Part shown: positions 53,676-61,866 of the stretch, piece by piece
How the letters are laid out: each line of letters opens with the position of its first letter
Numbering within the stretch: the first letter of the stretch is position 1
Source of the DNA: Streptomyces griseus subsp. griseus
Lineage (GTDB): Bacteria; Actinomycetota; Actinomycetes; Streptomycetales; Streptomycetaceae
Assembly: GCF_003610995.1 (NCBI RefSeq)
Contig: NZ_CP032543.1
Coordinates: 124,001 to 188,000, forward strand
Length of the DNA: 64,000 nt
Direction: 5' to 3'
The notes under the pieces: generated by a model
The model's database searches: none
Told to the model about the DNA's origin: nothing
The model's input: the letters and a program-made list of their open reading frames with translations, nothing else
Made by a program: the position numbers and the translations under genes

Positions 53676-53749
53676 CCACGAGGGGGCATGAAAAGGCCGC
53701 GGCCCCACGAGGGCATGGGAAGAGGCCGCCCGGCATATTCGGGCGGCCT
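53676..53749. repeat. Short duplication and hairpin between geoA and convergent gene
   Basis: Imperfect direct copies (CCACGAGGG...GGCCGC) lie at 53676-53700 and 53705-53730. The second merges into a perfect 10-bp hairpin, AGGCCGCCCG (53723-53732) with CGGGCGGCCT (53740-53749), probably the terminator of the minus-strand gene. Confidence 0.5.
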
Positions 53750-53762
53750 ATGCAGTGACGTT

Positions 53763-54263
53763 TCAGCCCTGCTGGAACAGCTCTGCGGGCAGCGGCTTGA
53801 GGAGGGTGTAGAGGTCGTCCGTGATGGGCCGGTCCCAGCTGGCGATGGTCACGAGCACCCCGTCGCTGCGGTCGAACTGGACGCAGGCGATCCGGCTCTC
53901 CGAGAGCTTCACCCGGCGGACGATCAGCAGGTTGTCGCCCTGCATCACGGGGACGTCCTCGCTGCTGACGACCTCGATCGGCTCGTCGTTCTCCAGGGCC
54001 AGCAGGAGCTGCGCGACCTCGAAGGGAACCTGGCCGTCCTCGGTCTCGCGGGCGGGCGATCCCTCCGGGAGATTACCGATGATCATGGCCGGGCCGCGGC
54101 CGCCGTACAGGTCGTACCGGAGGAAGACGCCCTGGCAGCTGCCGTCGGGCGCGGGGAGCAGACCGGCGCCGAGGTTGCCGGGCCAGTCCCCCGGGTCCAT
54201 GGCCAGGACATCGAAGTCCGGGCCCGCGGGTGTTGCGGCGCTACGGCGGCGGAGGAAGGACAT
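53763..54263 (-). CDS. Conserved Streptomyces hypothetical protein (166 aa)
   Basis: The 166-residue protein starts MSFLRRRSAATPAGPDFDVL and contains LYGGRGPAMIIGNLPEGSPA, VPFEVAQLLLALENDEPIEV and IACVQFDRSDGVLVTIASWD. It is cytoplasmic, acidic and mixed alpha/beta, with no catalytic motif that I recognise. ATG 54263 has no strong ribosome-binding site (GGCAG only); TAACAT upstream may give a leaderless message. Confidence 0.72.
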   Translation of the reverse strand: MSFLRRRSAATPAGPDFDVLAMDPGDWPGNLGAGLLPAPDGSCQGVFLRYDLYGGRGPAMIIGNLPEGSPARETEDGQVPFEVAQLLLALENDEPIEVVSSEDVPVMQGDNLLIVRRVKLSESRIACVQFDRSDGVLVTIASWDRPITDDLYTLLKPLPAELFQQG

Positions 54264-54526
54264 GCTGCCATGTTACGTGGCCCGGCTCACGTTGCGGAGC
54301 CGGGCCCGGAGCGGAACCCGGCCCCGGCGCCCGCGATTCCCTCCGGCCACCGGCGGGAATCGCGGACCCCGCTCCGGCGGCGACTCTTCCGCGTGGAATC
54401 GGCGCAAGTTCGCCCGCCCGGGGCTCCCATGACGCATACCGTTGGGTCCACCGCCCTGCCCCGCCCGTCGAGGCAGCGGCGAGTGCGGCGATGCGGGTAC
54501 GGCGACGGGCCGGGAGAGAGGACAGG

Positions 54527-56074
54527 ATGACGGTGGAGGGCACTGTGAGCGGGCTGGAGGAGCGGGCGGTGGGGCGCGCGTGGATGGTGCGCCTGGACCC
54601 GGCGGACCGGGGCGGTGCGGCGGTACGCGTCTCATGCGGCCGCCCGGCCTGCGCTCCTCAGGTCCTGCCCTCCGCCGCCGTCGGCCGCACCGCCGCCGTC
54701 GCCCACCTGGCGACGCATCTGCGGGCGGCCGCCGGGCCCCGCCCCGAGGCGTACTGCGCCTGCCGGGCCGAGGAGTGCCACACCCACACCCGGGAGACGG
54801 GTCCGCGTGAGCGGGCCACGCCGTCGCGGTGCGGCGGCCCCGTCGTGATGGCCGTCATCAACGACCGGCAGGGCCGCTGGTGGCGGGCCCTGGAGTGCTG
54901 CGCCCGGTGTGCGGCCGCCCACCCCTCCGCGAGGATCGTCGCCACCGCCCCGGCCGCCGCGAGCCCGGCCCCCACGCCAGGAGCCCGTCCCCCGGCCGGC
55001 CGGCCGCCCGTCCCGGCCGGGCCGCAGTTCTCCCACGCCGCCTCGTCCCCGGCCGCCGTCCCCCGGGCGGTGCCCGCCCCCCGCCCGAAGCCCCGGCGCA
55101 ACCGCCGGACCGGGAAGATCGCGCAGCGGATCGTGCCGCACGATCTGCACCCCGTCGCCCTGCGCGATGAGCTGATCGAGTTGGGCGACCTCTTCCGCGC
55201 CTACCAGCAGCGCCCCGAACCGGACCTGGCGCAGCTCGCCGAGCTCCACTCCCGCAAGGCGGTGGCCTTCACGAGGTGGTGGGAGGTCACCGGTGAGACC
55301 GATCTGCGGCTGGAGGCGCAGCGCGCGGAGCAGGCGGCCGCCGCCGCTCTCCTCCAGCACCAGCAGCGCACCGGCCAGAGCCCGGTCGGCGACGGCGAGG
55401 TCACCAGCCGCCTGCTGCCGGGGCTCACGCAGTGGGACCACGCGCGGACGGTCCTGGCCCATGTCGCCGACCACACCCCGCTGCCCGGCCCCGAGGCCCG
55501 CCTGATGGCGGTGGTGCTGACCCTGCGCTCGGCGCTCACCGGCACGGGCAACCTGGTGGGGCAGGACGTCAAGGGGCTGCCCCTGACGGAGCCCGAGGAG
55601 CTGATCGGGCGGCTCCTGGACTCCGGCTGGCTGTCCATCCCCGGTACCGCCGACGATCTGCTCGCCTCCCGCCCCGAGAGCCCCACCCCGATCACCATCC
55701 CGTCCCTGATGCCCGACGAGGACGGCGAGGGCCCGTTCGACTTCGGCAGGAAGACACGTCCCAAGCTCAGCGGATGGGCCCAGCGGGTGGTCGGGGACAG
55801 GAAGCTCCGCAAGAAGAAGACGGGGGCGGCCGTCCGGCTCCTCGCCCTGGCCCTGGCGATCCGGACCACGATCGACGGACGGCTGGGGCCCGAGGGCGAG
55901 GGCATCGACACGGCGGTCCTCACCTCCTGGTGTGCCGTCGACTCCGGCGAGCTGGAACCCCTGGTGGAGCAGCTGACCGCGGCGGACTGGCTGGAGGAGG
56001 CCGCCGTCACCGACGGGCGTCTCACGGGCCGGCTCGCCGAGCGGGTGCTGCCGCTCAGCTGCCCCCTGCCCTGA
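54527..56074 (+). CDS. Hypothetical protein with Cys-rich N-terminus (515 aa)
   Basis: The N-terminal ~130 residues carry clustered Cys (SCGRPAC, YCACRAEECHTH, ECCARCAAAH), which may bind zinc. A disordered Pro/Ala linker follows (~140-200), then a basic segment (KPRRNRRTGKIAQRIVPHDL) and a helical C-terminal domain (DELIELGDLFRAYQQRPEPD; LTGTGNLVGQDVKGLPLTEP). I do not recognise the family; it looks like a Streptomyces-specific regulator-like protein. ATG 54527 lies after GGGAGAGAGGACAGG. Confidence 0.7.
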   Translation: MTVEGTVSGLEERAVGRAWMVRLDPADRGGAAVRVSCGRPACAPQVLPSAAVGRTAAVAHLATHLRAAAGPRPEAYCACRAEECHTHTRETGPRERATPSRCGGPVVMAVINDRQGRWWRALECCARCAAAHPSARIVATAPAAASPAPTPGARPPAGRPPVPAGPQFSHAASSPAAVPRAVPAPRPKPRRNRRTGKIAQRIVPHDLHPVALRDELIELGDLFRAYQQRPEPDLAQLAELHSRKAVAFTRWWEVTGETDLRLEAQRAEQAAAAALLQHQQRTGQSPVGDGEVTSRLLPGLTQWDHARTVLAHVADHTPLPGPEARLMAVVLTLRSALTGTGNLVGQDVKGLPLTEPEELIGRLLDSGWLSIPGTADDLLASRPESPTPITIPSLMPDEDGEGPFDFGRKTRPKLSGWAQRVVGDRKLRKKKTGAAVRLLALALAIRTTIDGRLGPEGEGIDTAVLTSWCAVDSGELEPLVEQLTAADWLEEAAVTDGRLTGRLAERVLPLSCPLP

Positions 56075-56086
56075 AGCCCGCCCGCC

Positions 56087-57253
56087 TCACCCCGGCGGGG
56101 GCTGCGATCCGACGAGCCACATGGCGAAGAACTGCGCCCCGCCCCCGTAGGCGTGGCCGACCGCCCGGGTGGCCCCCTCGATCTGGTGCTCGCCCGCCCG
56201 TCCCCGTACCTGGAGAGCCGCCTCGGCGAAGCGGATCATGCCGGACGCGCCGATGGGGTTGGTGGAGAGCACTCCGCCCGAGGGGTTGACCGGGAGGTCC
56301 CCGTCGAGTTCGGTGACGCCCGCCTCGGTGAGCTTCCACCCCTCGCCCTCCCCGGCGAAGCCGAGGTTCTCCAGCCACATCGGCTCGTACCAGGAGAACG
56401 GGACGTACATCTCGACGGCGTCGATCTCCCGGCGCGGGTCGGTGATCCGGGCCTGCCGGTAGACGTCGGCCGCGCAGTCCTTGCCGGCCTGCGGGGAGAC
56501 GAAGTCCTTGCCCGCGAAGAGCGTCGGTTCGCTGCGCATGGCGCCGCCGTGCACCCAGGCCGGCGGGTGCGGTGCCCTCCTCGCGCCCTCCCGGTCGGTG
56601 AGGATCATCGCGCAGGCCCCGTCGGAGGAAGGGCAGGTCTCGGAGTAGCGGATCGGGTCCCAGAGCATGGGCGAGGCCTGGACCTTCTCCAGGGTGATGT
56701 CCGGGTCGTGGATGTGCGCGTAGGGGTTCTTGAGCGCGTTGCGGCGGTCCTTGTACGCGACGAGGGAGCCGACGGTGTCGGGGGCTCCCGTACGGCGCAT
56801 GTACGCGCGCACGTGCGGGGCGAAGAAGCCGCCGGCCCCGGCCAGCAGCGGCTGCTGGAACGGCACGGGCAGCGAGAGCCCCCACATGGCGTTGGACTCG
56901 GACTGCTTCTCGAAGGCGAGGGTCAGGACGGTCCGGTGGACGCGTGCGGCGACGAGGTTGGCGGCGACGAGCGCGGTCGATCCGCCGACGGAGCCCGCCG
57001 TGTGGACGCGGAGCATCGGCTTGCCGACGGCGCCGAGCGCGTCGGCGAGATACAGCTCCGGCATCATGACGCCCTCGAAGAAGTCGGGCGCCTTGCCGAT
57101 GACGACGGCGTCGATGTCGCTCCAGGTCAGTCCGGCGTCGGCCAGGGCACGGACCGCCGCCTCGCGGACGAGTCCGGCGATGGAGACGTCGTGCCGGGCG
57201 GCGACGTGCTTGGTCTGGCCGATGCCGACGACGGCGACGGGCTCCTTAGGCAT
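56087..57253 (-). CDS. Thiolase-fold (lipid-transfer/Ltp-like) protein 1
   Basis: This is a 388-residue thiolase superfamily protein: VAVVGIGQTKHVAARHDVSI at the start, DVYRQARITDPRREIDAVEM, and C-terminal NPSGGVLSTNPIGASGMIRF and VGHAYGGGAQ. The active-site Cys expected near residue 86 is missing (RVHTAGSVGGSTAL), as in Ltp-type aldolases that work with DUF35 proteins rather than in true thiolases. It overlaps the next thiolase gene by 8 bases and is the last gene of the operon. Confidence 0.85.
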   Translation of the reverse strand: MPKEPVAVVGIGQTKHVAARHDVSIAGLVREAAVRALADAGLTWSDIDAVVIGKAPDFFEGVMMPELYLADALGAVGKPMLRVHTAGSVGGSTALVAANLVAARVHRTVLTLAFEKQSESNAMWGLSLPVPFQQPLLAGAGGFFAPHVRAYMRRTGAPDTVGSLVAYKDRRNALKNPYAHIHDPDITLEKVQASPMLWDPIRYSETCPSSDGACAMILTDREGARRAPHPPAWVHGGAMRSEPTLFAGKDFVSPQAGKDCAADVYRQARITDPRREIDAVEMYVPFSWYEPMWLENLGFAGEGEGWKLTEAGVTELDGDLPVNPSGGVLSTNPIGASGMIRFAEAALQVRGRAGEHQIEGATRAVGHAYGGGAQFFAMWLVGSQPPPG

Positions 57254-58298
57254 GAGCGGTCTCCCCTTCCAGGACGGCGACCAGGTTCTGCTGGAGGCAG
57301 GGCCCGGAGGTGGCGTGGGCGAGGGCCCGGTCGGACTCGCCGCGGTGGATACGGGCGGCGGCCTCGCCGAGCCGGATGAGGCCCGCCGCCATGATCGGGT
57401 TGGCGGCGAGCGCCCCGCCGGACGGGTTGACACGGGTGTCGTCGCCGAGGGTGAGGGCCTTGCGCAGGACGACCTCCTGCGAGGTGAACGGGGCGTGCAA
57501 CTCGGCTGTGTCGACGGGCCGTTCGAAGGCCCCGGCGTGCTGGGCGGCGAGCCGGGTGGAGGGCGAGTCGGTCAGATCGCGGACGCCGAGGCTGTGGGCC
57601 TCGATGCGGTGGTCGATGCCCCGGATCCAGGCGGGCCGTGCGCACAGGGCGCGGGCGGTCTCCCCGACGGCGAGGATGACGGCGGCGGCGCCGTCGCCGA
57701 TGGGCGGGCAGTCGCCGGTGCGCAGGGGGTGCACGAGGTGGTCGCCTGCGGGGACGTCGCCGGTGAGCTGGGCGTGCGGGTTGGTGGTGGCGTCGGCGCG
57801 GCTGCGGGCGGCGATGGAGGCCAGGGCCGCCTCGTCGGTGTCGCCCGCGTCGATGAGGGCCTGCGCCTGGAGGGCGGCGAGTGCGACGGAGTCCGGCCAG
57901 AGCGGGGCGAGGTAGTACGGGTCGAGTTGGCGGGTGAGGACGTCGCGGACCTCGCCGGGCGAGGACTTGCCGTACGAGTAGACCAGCGCGGTGTCCGCCT
58001 CGCCGGTCATGATCTTCACCCAGGCCTCGTACAGCGCCCAGGCCCCGTCCATCTCGACATGGGACTCGGAGATCGGCGGGTGGGCGCCGACGCCGTCGAG
58101 GGCCATCGTGAAGGAGAAGGCGCGACCGGCGAGGTAGTCGGCGGAGCCGGAGCAGGTGAATCCGATCTCGTTGGCCTTCAGCCCCGTCGCTCCGAGCACC
58201 TCGTGGAGGACGGGCATCAGCAGGTCGACCTCGGAGAGTTCGTCGGTGCGCCGCCGGTGCGCGGTCTGGGCGAAGGCGACGATCGCCACGTCTCGCAT
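57246..58298 (-). CDS. Thiolase-fold (lipid-transfer/Ltp-like) protein 2
   Basis: This is a 350-residue thiolase-superfamily protein: MRDVAIVAFAQTAHRRRTDE, SHVEMDGAWALYEAWVKIMT (no Cys at the nucleophile region, ~81-89), PPIGDGAAAVILA, and VNPSGGALAANPIMAAGLIR. The absence of the reactive Cys in this and the neighbouring thiolase-fold protein suggests a paired retro-aldolase or acyl-carrier role. Its ATG follows directly after the TAG of the DUF35 gene, and it overlaps protein 1. Confidence 0.85.
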   Translation of the reverse strand: MRDVAIVAFAQTAHRRRTDELSEVDLLMPVLHEVLGATGLKANEIGFTCSGSADYLAGRAFSFTMALDGVGAHPPISESHVEMDGAWALYEAWVKIMTGEADTALVYSYGKSSPGEVRDVLTRQLDPYYLAPLWPDSVALAALQAQALIDAGDTDEAALASIAARSRADATTNPHAQLTGDVPAGDHLVHPLRTGDCPPIGDGAAAVILAVGETARALCARPAWIRGIDHRIEAHSLGVRDLTDSPSTRLAAQHAGAFERPVDTAELHAPFTSQEVVLRKALTLGDDTRVNPSGGALAANPIMAAGLIRLGEAAARIHRGESDRALAHATSGPCLQQNLVAVLEGETAHA

Positions 58299-59246
58299 CT
58301 ACACCAGCTCCTTGTACGTGTCGTAGTCGGCATCGGGTTCGCCGGTGGGCCGGTAGTGGTCGGGGTGGGCGGTGCCCTCAGCCCAGACGGGCTCGACGCG
58401 CAGCCCCATGCGGACCTGGTCGTACGGGATGCCGGCGATGCGGCCGTGGAGGGCGAGGTCGGCGCCGTCGAGGGCGATGTGGGCGTAGACGTAGGGGACT
58501 TCGATGTCCAGGTTCTTCGCTTTGATGTTGACGATGCAGAAGGTGGTGACGGTCCCGCGCGGTCCGACCTCGACCTGTTCGGCGGTGGCGATGCCGCAGG
58601 TGGGGCAGGCCCCGCGCGGCGGTACGTAGACCTTGCGGCAGGCGGGGCAGCGTTCGCCGACGGTGCGGTGGCCTGCGAGCGCCTTGAGGTAGGCACTCTG
58701 CGCGCGGCCCGGGGAGTGGACGTAGTCGAGGCGGGCGGCGGCGACGATGCCGGTGACGGGGTCGGTGAACTCCCCGTCGTGCGGCGCGGGTTCGTCGGGC
58801 CCTGCCGCACCGTCGTACGGCTCGAAGCAGGCGATGTCGGTGATGGCGCCCGTCCGTGTCGCGGCCCAGCGGATACGGACCCGCATCCCGGCGTGCACGG
58901 CGTCGGGTCCGGGCGCGTCCAACGCGTGCAGGAGGGCGGTGTCCGCGCCGTCGAGGCGGACGAGCACCCAGGCGAACGGAGTCCCCAGCGGCTGGTTGCG
59001 GCGGGGGGACGGGTTCCAGGCCCAGGTGGTGACCGTGCCGGTGGCGGCGACCTCAACGAGTTCGCGGAGCTCGTTCGCGGTGACGGGGTCGTACTCGACG
59101 GGCGGTACGAGGACCGTGCCCTCGTCGGTGCGGACGCCCAGGACGGTGCGTTCGCGCAGCCCGGTGAGGAAGGCGCTCTGGACGGGGCCGAGGGAACGGG
59201 TGAAGGGGAATTCGACCACCAGCGGGGCGCTGAGGACGTCGGTCAT
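58299..59246 (-). CDS. DUF35 OB-fold zinc-ribbon protein, tandem form
   Basis: This 315-residue protein has a zinc ribbon CPACRKVYVPPRGACPTCG at ~200-218, followed by an OB-fold strand region (TVTTFCIVNI, VPYVYAHIALDGADLALHGR). The N-terminal half (residues ~1-150) looks like a second related domain without the ribbon. DUF35 subunits bind acyl-CoA for partner thiolase-like aldolases. The stop TAG directly abuts the downstream ATG. ATG 59246 is used. Confidence 0.85.
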   Translation of the reverse strand: MTDVLSAPLVVEFPFTRSLGPVQSAFLTGLRERTVLGVRTDEGTVLVPPVEYDPVTANELRELVEVAATGTVTTWAWNPSPRRNQPLGTPFAWVLVRLDGADTALLHALDAPGPDAVHAGMRVRIRWAATRTGAITDIACFEPYDGAAGPDEPAPHDGEFTDPVTGIVAAARLDYVHSPGRAQSAYLKALAGHRTVGERCPACRKVYVPPRGACPTCGIATAEQVEVGPRGTVTTFCIVNIKAKNLDIEVPYVYAHIALDGADLALHGRIAGIPYDQVRMGLRVEPVWAEGTAHPDHYRPTGEPDADYDTYKELV

Positions 59247-59269
59247 GGCACTCTCCAAAGGCTCAGGGC

Positions 59270-60070
59270 TCAGGCGCGCCGGTAGACGGGCGGGCGCTTC
59301 TCGGCGAAGGCGCGGGCGCCCTCCTTGGCGTCCTCGGTGGCGAACACGGGCCAGCCGCGCTTGAGTTCGGCGGCCAGCGCCTCGGTCTCGGTCAGCTCGG
59401 CACCCTCGTAGACGGAGGCCTTGACGGCCTCGACGGCGAGCGGCCCGCAGGCGTTGATCCGCTCGGCGACGGCGAGGGCCTCCTCCAGGGCGGTGCCGTC
59501 GGGCACGACGCGGCCGACGAGCCCGATGGCGCAAGCCTCGTCGGCGGTGTACGGACGGCCGGTGAGCAGCATTTCGAGGGCGTGGGTGCGGGGGATCTGG
59601 CGGGGCAGCCGGACGGTGGAGCCGCCGATCGGGAAGAGGCCGCGCCGGACCTCGAAGAGCCCGAAGGTGGCCCCCGCCCCGGCGATACGGATATCCGTTC
59701 CCTGGAGGATCTCGGTGCCGCCGGCGACACACGGCCCTTCCACGGCGGCGATCACCGGTTTGCGCGGGCGGTGGTGGCGGAGCATCGCCTTCCAGTGGAG
59801 GTCCGGGTCGGCGGCCATCCGCTCCCGGTACTCCTCCCCCTCCATCCCGCCACCCGCCAGCGCCTTGAGGTCCATGCCGGAACAGAACGCACCGCCCGCC
59901 CCGGTCAGCACGACGGAGCGCACCTCGTCGTCGGCGTCGGCCGCGAGCCACCCGTCGTACAGGCCGACGAGCATCGGCAGCGACAACGCGTTCCTGGCCT
60001 GTGGTCTGTTCAAGGTGAGCACCAGCGTGGCGCCCCGGCGCTCCACGGTGAGGTGTTCCGTACCGCCCAT
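59270..60070 (-). CDS. Enoyl-CoA hydratase/isomerase (crotonase family)
   Basis: This is a 266-residue crotonase. The CoA-binding/oxyanion loop is NRPQARNALSL, then GAFCSGMDLKALAGG, VEGPCVAGGTEILQGTDIRI and FEVRRGLFPIGGSTVRLPRQ. It likely hydrates or isomerises an enoyl-CoA intermediate in the cluster pathway. ATG 60070 has GGGAG seven bases upstream, making it the first gene of the minus-strand operon, divergent from the acyl-CoA synthetase. Confidence 0.9.
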   Translation of the reverse strand: MGGTEHLTVERRGATLVLTLNRPQARNALSLPMLVGLYDGWLAADADDEVRSVVLTGAGGAFCSGMDLKALAGGGMEGEEYRERMAADPDLHWKAMLRHHRPRKPVIAAVEGPCVAGGTEILQGTDIRIAGAGATFGLFEVRRGLFPIGGSTVRLPRQIPRTHALEMLLTGRPYTADEACAIGLVGRVVPDGTALEEALAVAERINACGPLAVEAVKASVYEGAELTETEALAAELKRGWPVFATEDAKEGARAFAEKRPPVYRRA

Positions 60071-60089
60071 GACCAACTCCCGTCTGCAG

Positions 60090-60150
60090 ACCTGGAACAG
60101 GTTGCAGTAGGCGGGGTCGCAGTTCAATAGTTTTCTGACAGCTCGTCAGA
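60090..60150. promoter_or_regulatory. Two candidate operators in the divergent promoter
   Basis: ACCTG (60090-60094) and CAGGT (60098-60102) are an inverted pair around GAA, near the crotonase start. TCTGAC (60134-60139) and GTCAGA (60145-60150) form a perfect 6-bp inverted repeat around AGCTC. The second is a typical TetR-type site centrally placed between the divergent genes; no regulator gene is adjacent in this window. Confidence 0.5.
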
Positions 60151-60236
60151 TTCTTTCGACGGCACCCCTTCCCACTTGTGCCGCCCGGCGCTCTAATGAC
60201 GGCCGAGTCGCCAGTCATCCGGGGTCAGGAGGAACG

Positions 60237-61856
60237 GTGGAGTACAACCTTGCCGACCTGTTCGAGTCGGTCGTGGACGTGGTCCCCGACCGCGAGGCGC
60301 TCCTGTACGTGGACCATCCCGGCACGGGTGCCGAGCGGCGCCTCACCTACGCCGGGCTCGACGCCGCCGCCAACCGGATCGCCCACCACCTCATCGGTGC
60401 GGGCCTCCGCCCGGGCGAACATCTGGGGCTGCACCTCTACAACGGCATCGAGTACCTCCAGACGGTCCTGGGGGCGCTGAAGGCGCGCCTGGTGCCGGTG
60501 AACGTCAACTACCGCTACGTGGAGGAGGAGCTGGTCTACCTCTACCGGGACGCGGACCTGGCGGCGCTGGTCTTCGACGGCGAGTTCGACGAGCGGGTGG
60601 CAGCGGCGTCCGCGCAGGCTCCCGGCCTGCGCCACCTGGTCCGGATCGGACCCACAGCCGCGCCCACGGGCCTGGAGGCCATGCCCTTCACCGAGGCCGA
60701 GGCGTCCGGATCCCCCACACGCGGCTTCCAACCACGATCCGCGGACGACCAGTTCATCATCTACACCGGAGGCACGACCGGGATGCCGAAGGGGGTGATG
60801 TGGCGTCAGGAGGACCTGTTCTTCTCCGGTCTGGGCGGGGGCGCGCCGACCGGTGAGCCGGTGAAGAGCCCACAGGAGCTGGCGGAGCGGGTGGCGGCGG
60901 GCGGTGACGGCATCACTTTCTTCCCCACTCCCCCGCTGATGCACGGCACCTCCACACTGACCGCCTTCATCGGGTTCAACTTCGGCCAACGGGTGGTCGT
61001 GCACCGCAAGTTCGTCCCCGAGGAGGTGCTGCGGACGATCGAGAGGGAGAAGGTCACCAGCGTGTCGCTGGTGGGCGACGCGATGCTCCGTCCGCTGATC
61101 GACGCCCTCAACGGTCCGCTGCGCGGGACGGACTGCTCGTCGCTGTTCTCCGTCTCAAGCTCCGGGGCGATCATGTCGGATTCGGTGCGGGCGGAGTTCC
61201 AGGCGCTCGTGCCGACCGTGATGCTGCTCAACAACTTCGGCTCGTCCGAGTCCGGCTTCAACGGCACGGCCACCGCGGACTCGGGCCCGGAGCACGGCTT
61301 CCGGGTCCAGGTCAACGCCCGTACGGCCGTGGTCGACCCGGCGACGTACGAGCCGGTGACGCCGGGTGAGGTGGGCCGCATCGCCCAGCGCGGCCATGTA
61401 CCGCTCGGCTATTACAACGACCCGGCCAAGACCGCCGACACCTTCTTCCGCAAGGGTGATGAGCGGTGGGTGCTGCTGGGCGACATGGCGACCGTGGACG
61501 CGGAGGGCATCGTCACCGTGCTCGGCCGGGGCTCGCAGTGCATCAACACCGGCGGGGAGAAGGTCTATCCGGAAGAGGTGGAGCAGGCGCTCAAGTCCCA
61601 CCCGGACGTGTACGACGCGCTCGTCGCGGGCGTGCCGGACGAGCGCTGGGGCAGCCGGGTCGCGGCCGTCCTCGAACTGCGCGAGGGGGCAAGGGCGTTG
61701 GACCTCGAAGCGGTACAGGCCCACTGCCGGACCCGGCTCGCCGGGTACAAGATCCCGCGCGCCCTGGTCCTCACCGACCGGATCCAGCGCTCGCCGAGCG
61801 GCAAGGCGGACTACCGCTGGGCGAAGGCGGTGGCGGCGGCCGGCACAGCGGGGTGA
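60237..61856 (+). CDS. Acyl-CoA synthetase (AMP-binding, FadD-like)
   Basis: This is a 539-residue ANL-family ligase. The AMP-binding P-loop is FIIYTGGTTGMPKGVMWRQE, then LMHGTSTLTAF, SSSGAIMS, NNFGSSESGF and C-terminal GRGSQCINTGGEKVYPEEVE, with catalytic Lys in RIQRSPSGKADYRW. The TGGTTGMPKGVMW pattern is shared with actinobacterial FadD enzymes acting on steroid or branched carboxylates. GTG 60237 has CAGGAGG upstream. It would activate the acid degraded by the divergent operon. Confidence 0.92.
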   Translation: MEYNLADLFESVVDVVPDREALLYVDHPGTGAERRLTYAGLDAAANRIAHHLIGAGLRPGEHLGLHLYNGIEYLQTVLGALKARLVPVNVNYRYVEEELVYLYRDADLAALVFDGEFDERVAAASAQAPGLRHLVRIGPTAAPTGLEAMPFTEAEASGSPTRGFQPRSADDQFIIYTGGTTGMPKGVMWRQEDLFFSGLGGGAPTGEPVKSPQELAERVAAGGDGITFFPTPPLMHGTSTLTAFIGFNFGQRVVVHRKFVPEEVLRTIEREKVTSVSLVGDAMLRPLIDALNGPLRGTDCSSLFSVSSSGAIMSDSVRAEFQALVPTVMLLNNFGSSESGFNGTATADSGPEHGFRVQVNARTAVVDPATYEPVTPGEVGRIAQRGHVPLGYYNDPAKTADTFFRKGDERWVLLGDMATVDAEGIVTVLGRGSQCINTGGEKVYPEEVEQALKSHPDVYDALVAGVPDERWGSRVAAVLELREGARALDLEAVQAHCRTRLAGYKIPRALVLTDRIQRSPSGKADYRWAKAVAAAGTAG

Positions 61857-61866
61857 GGCGGCCGGG

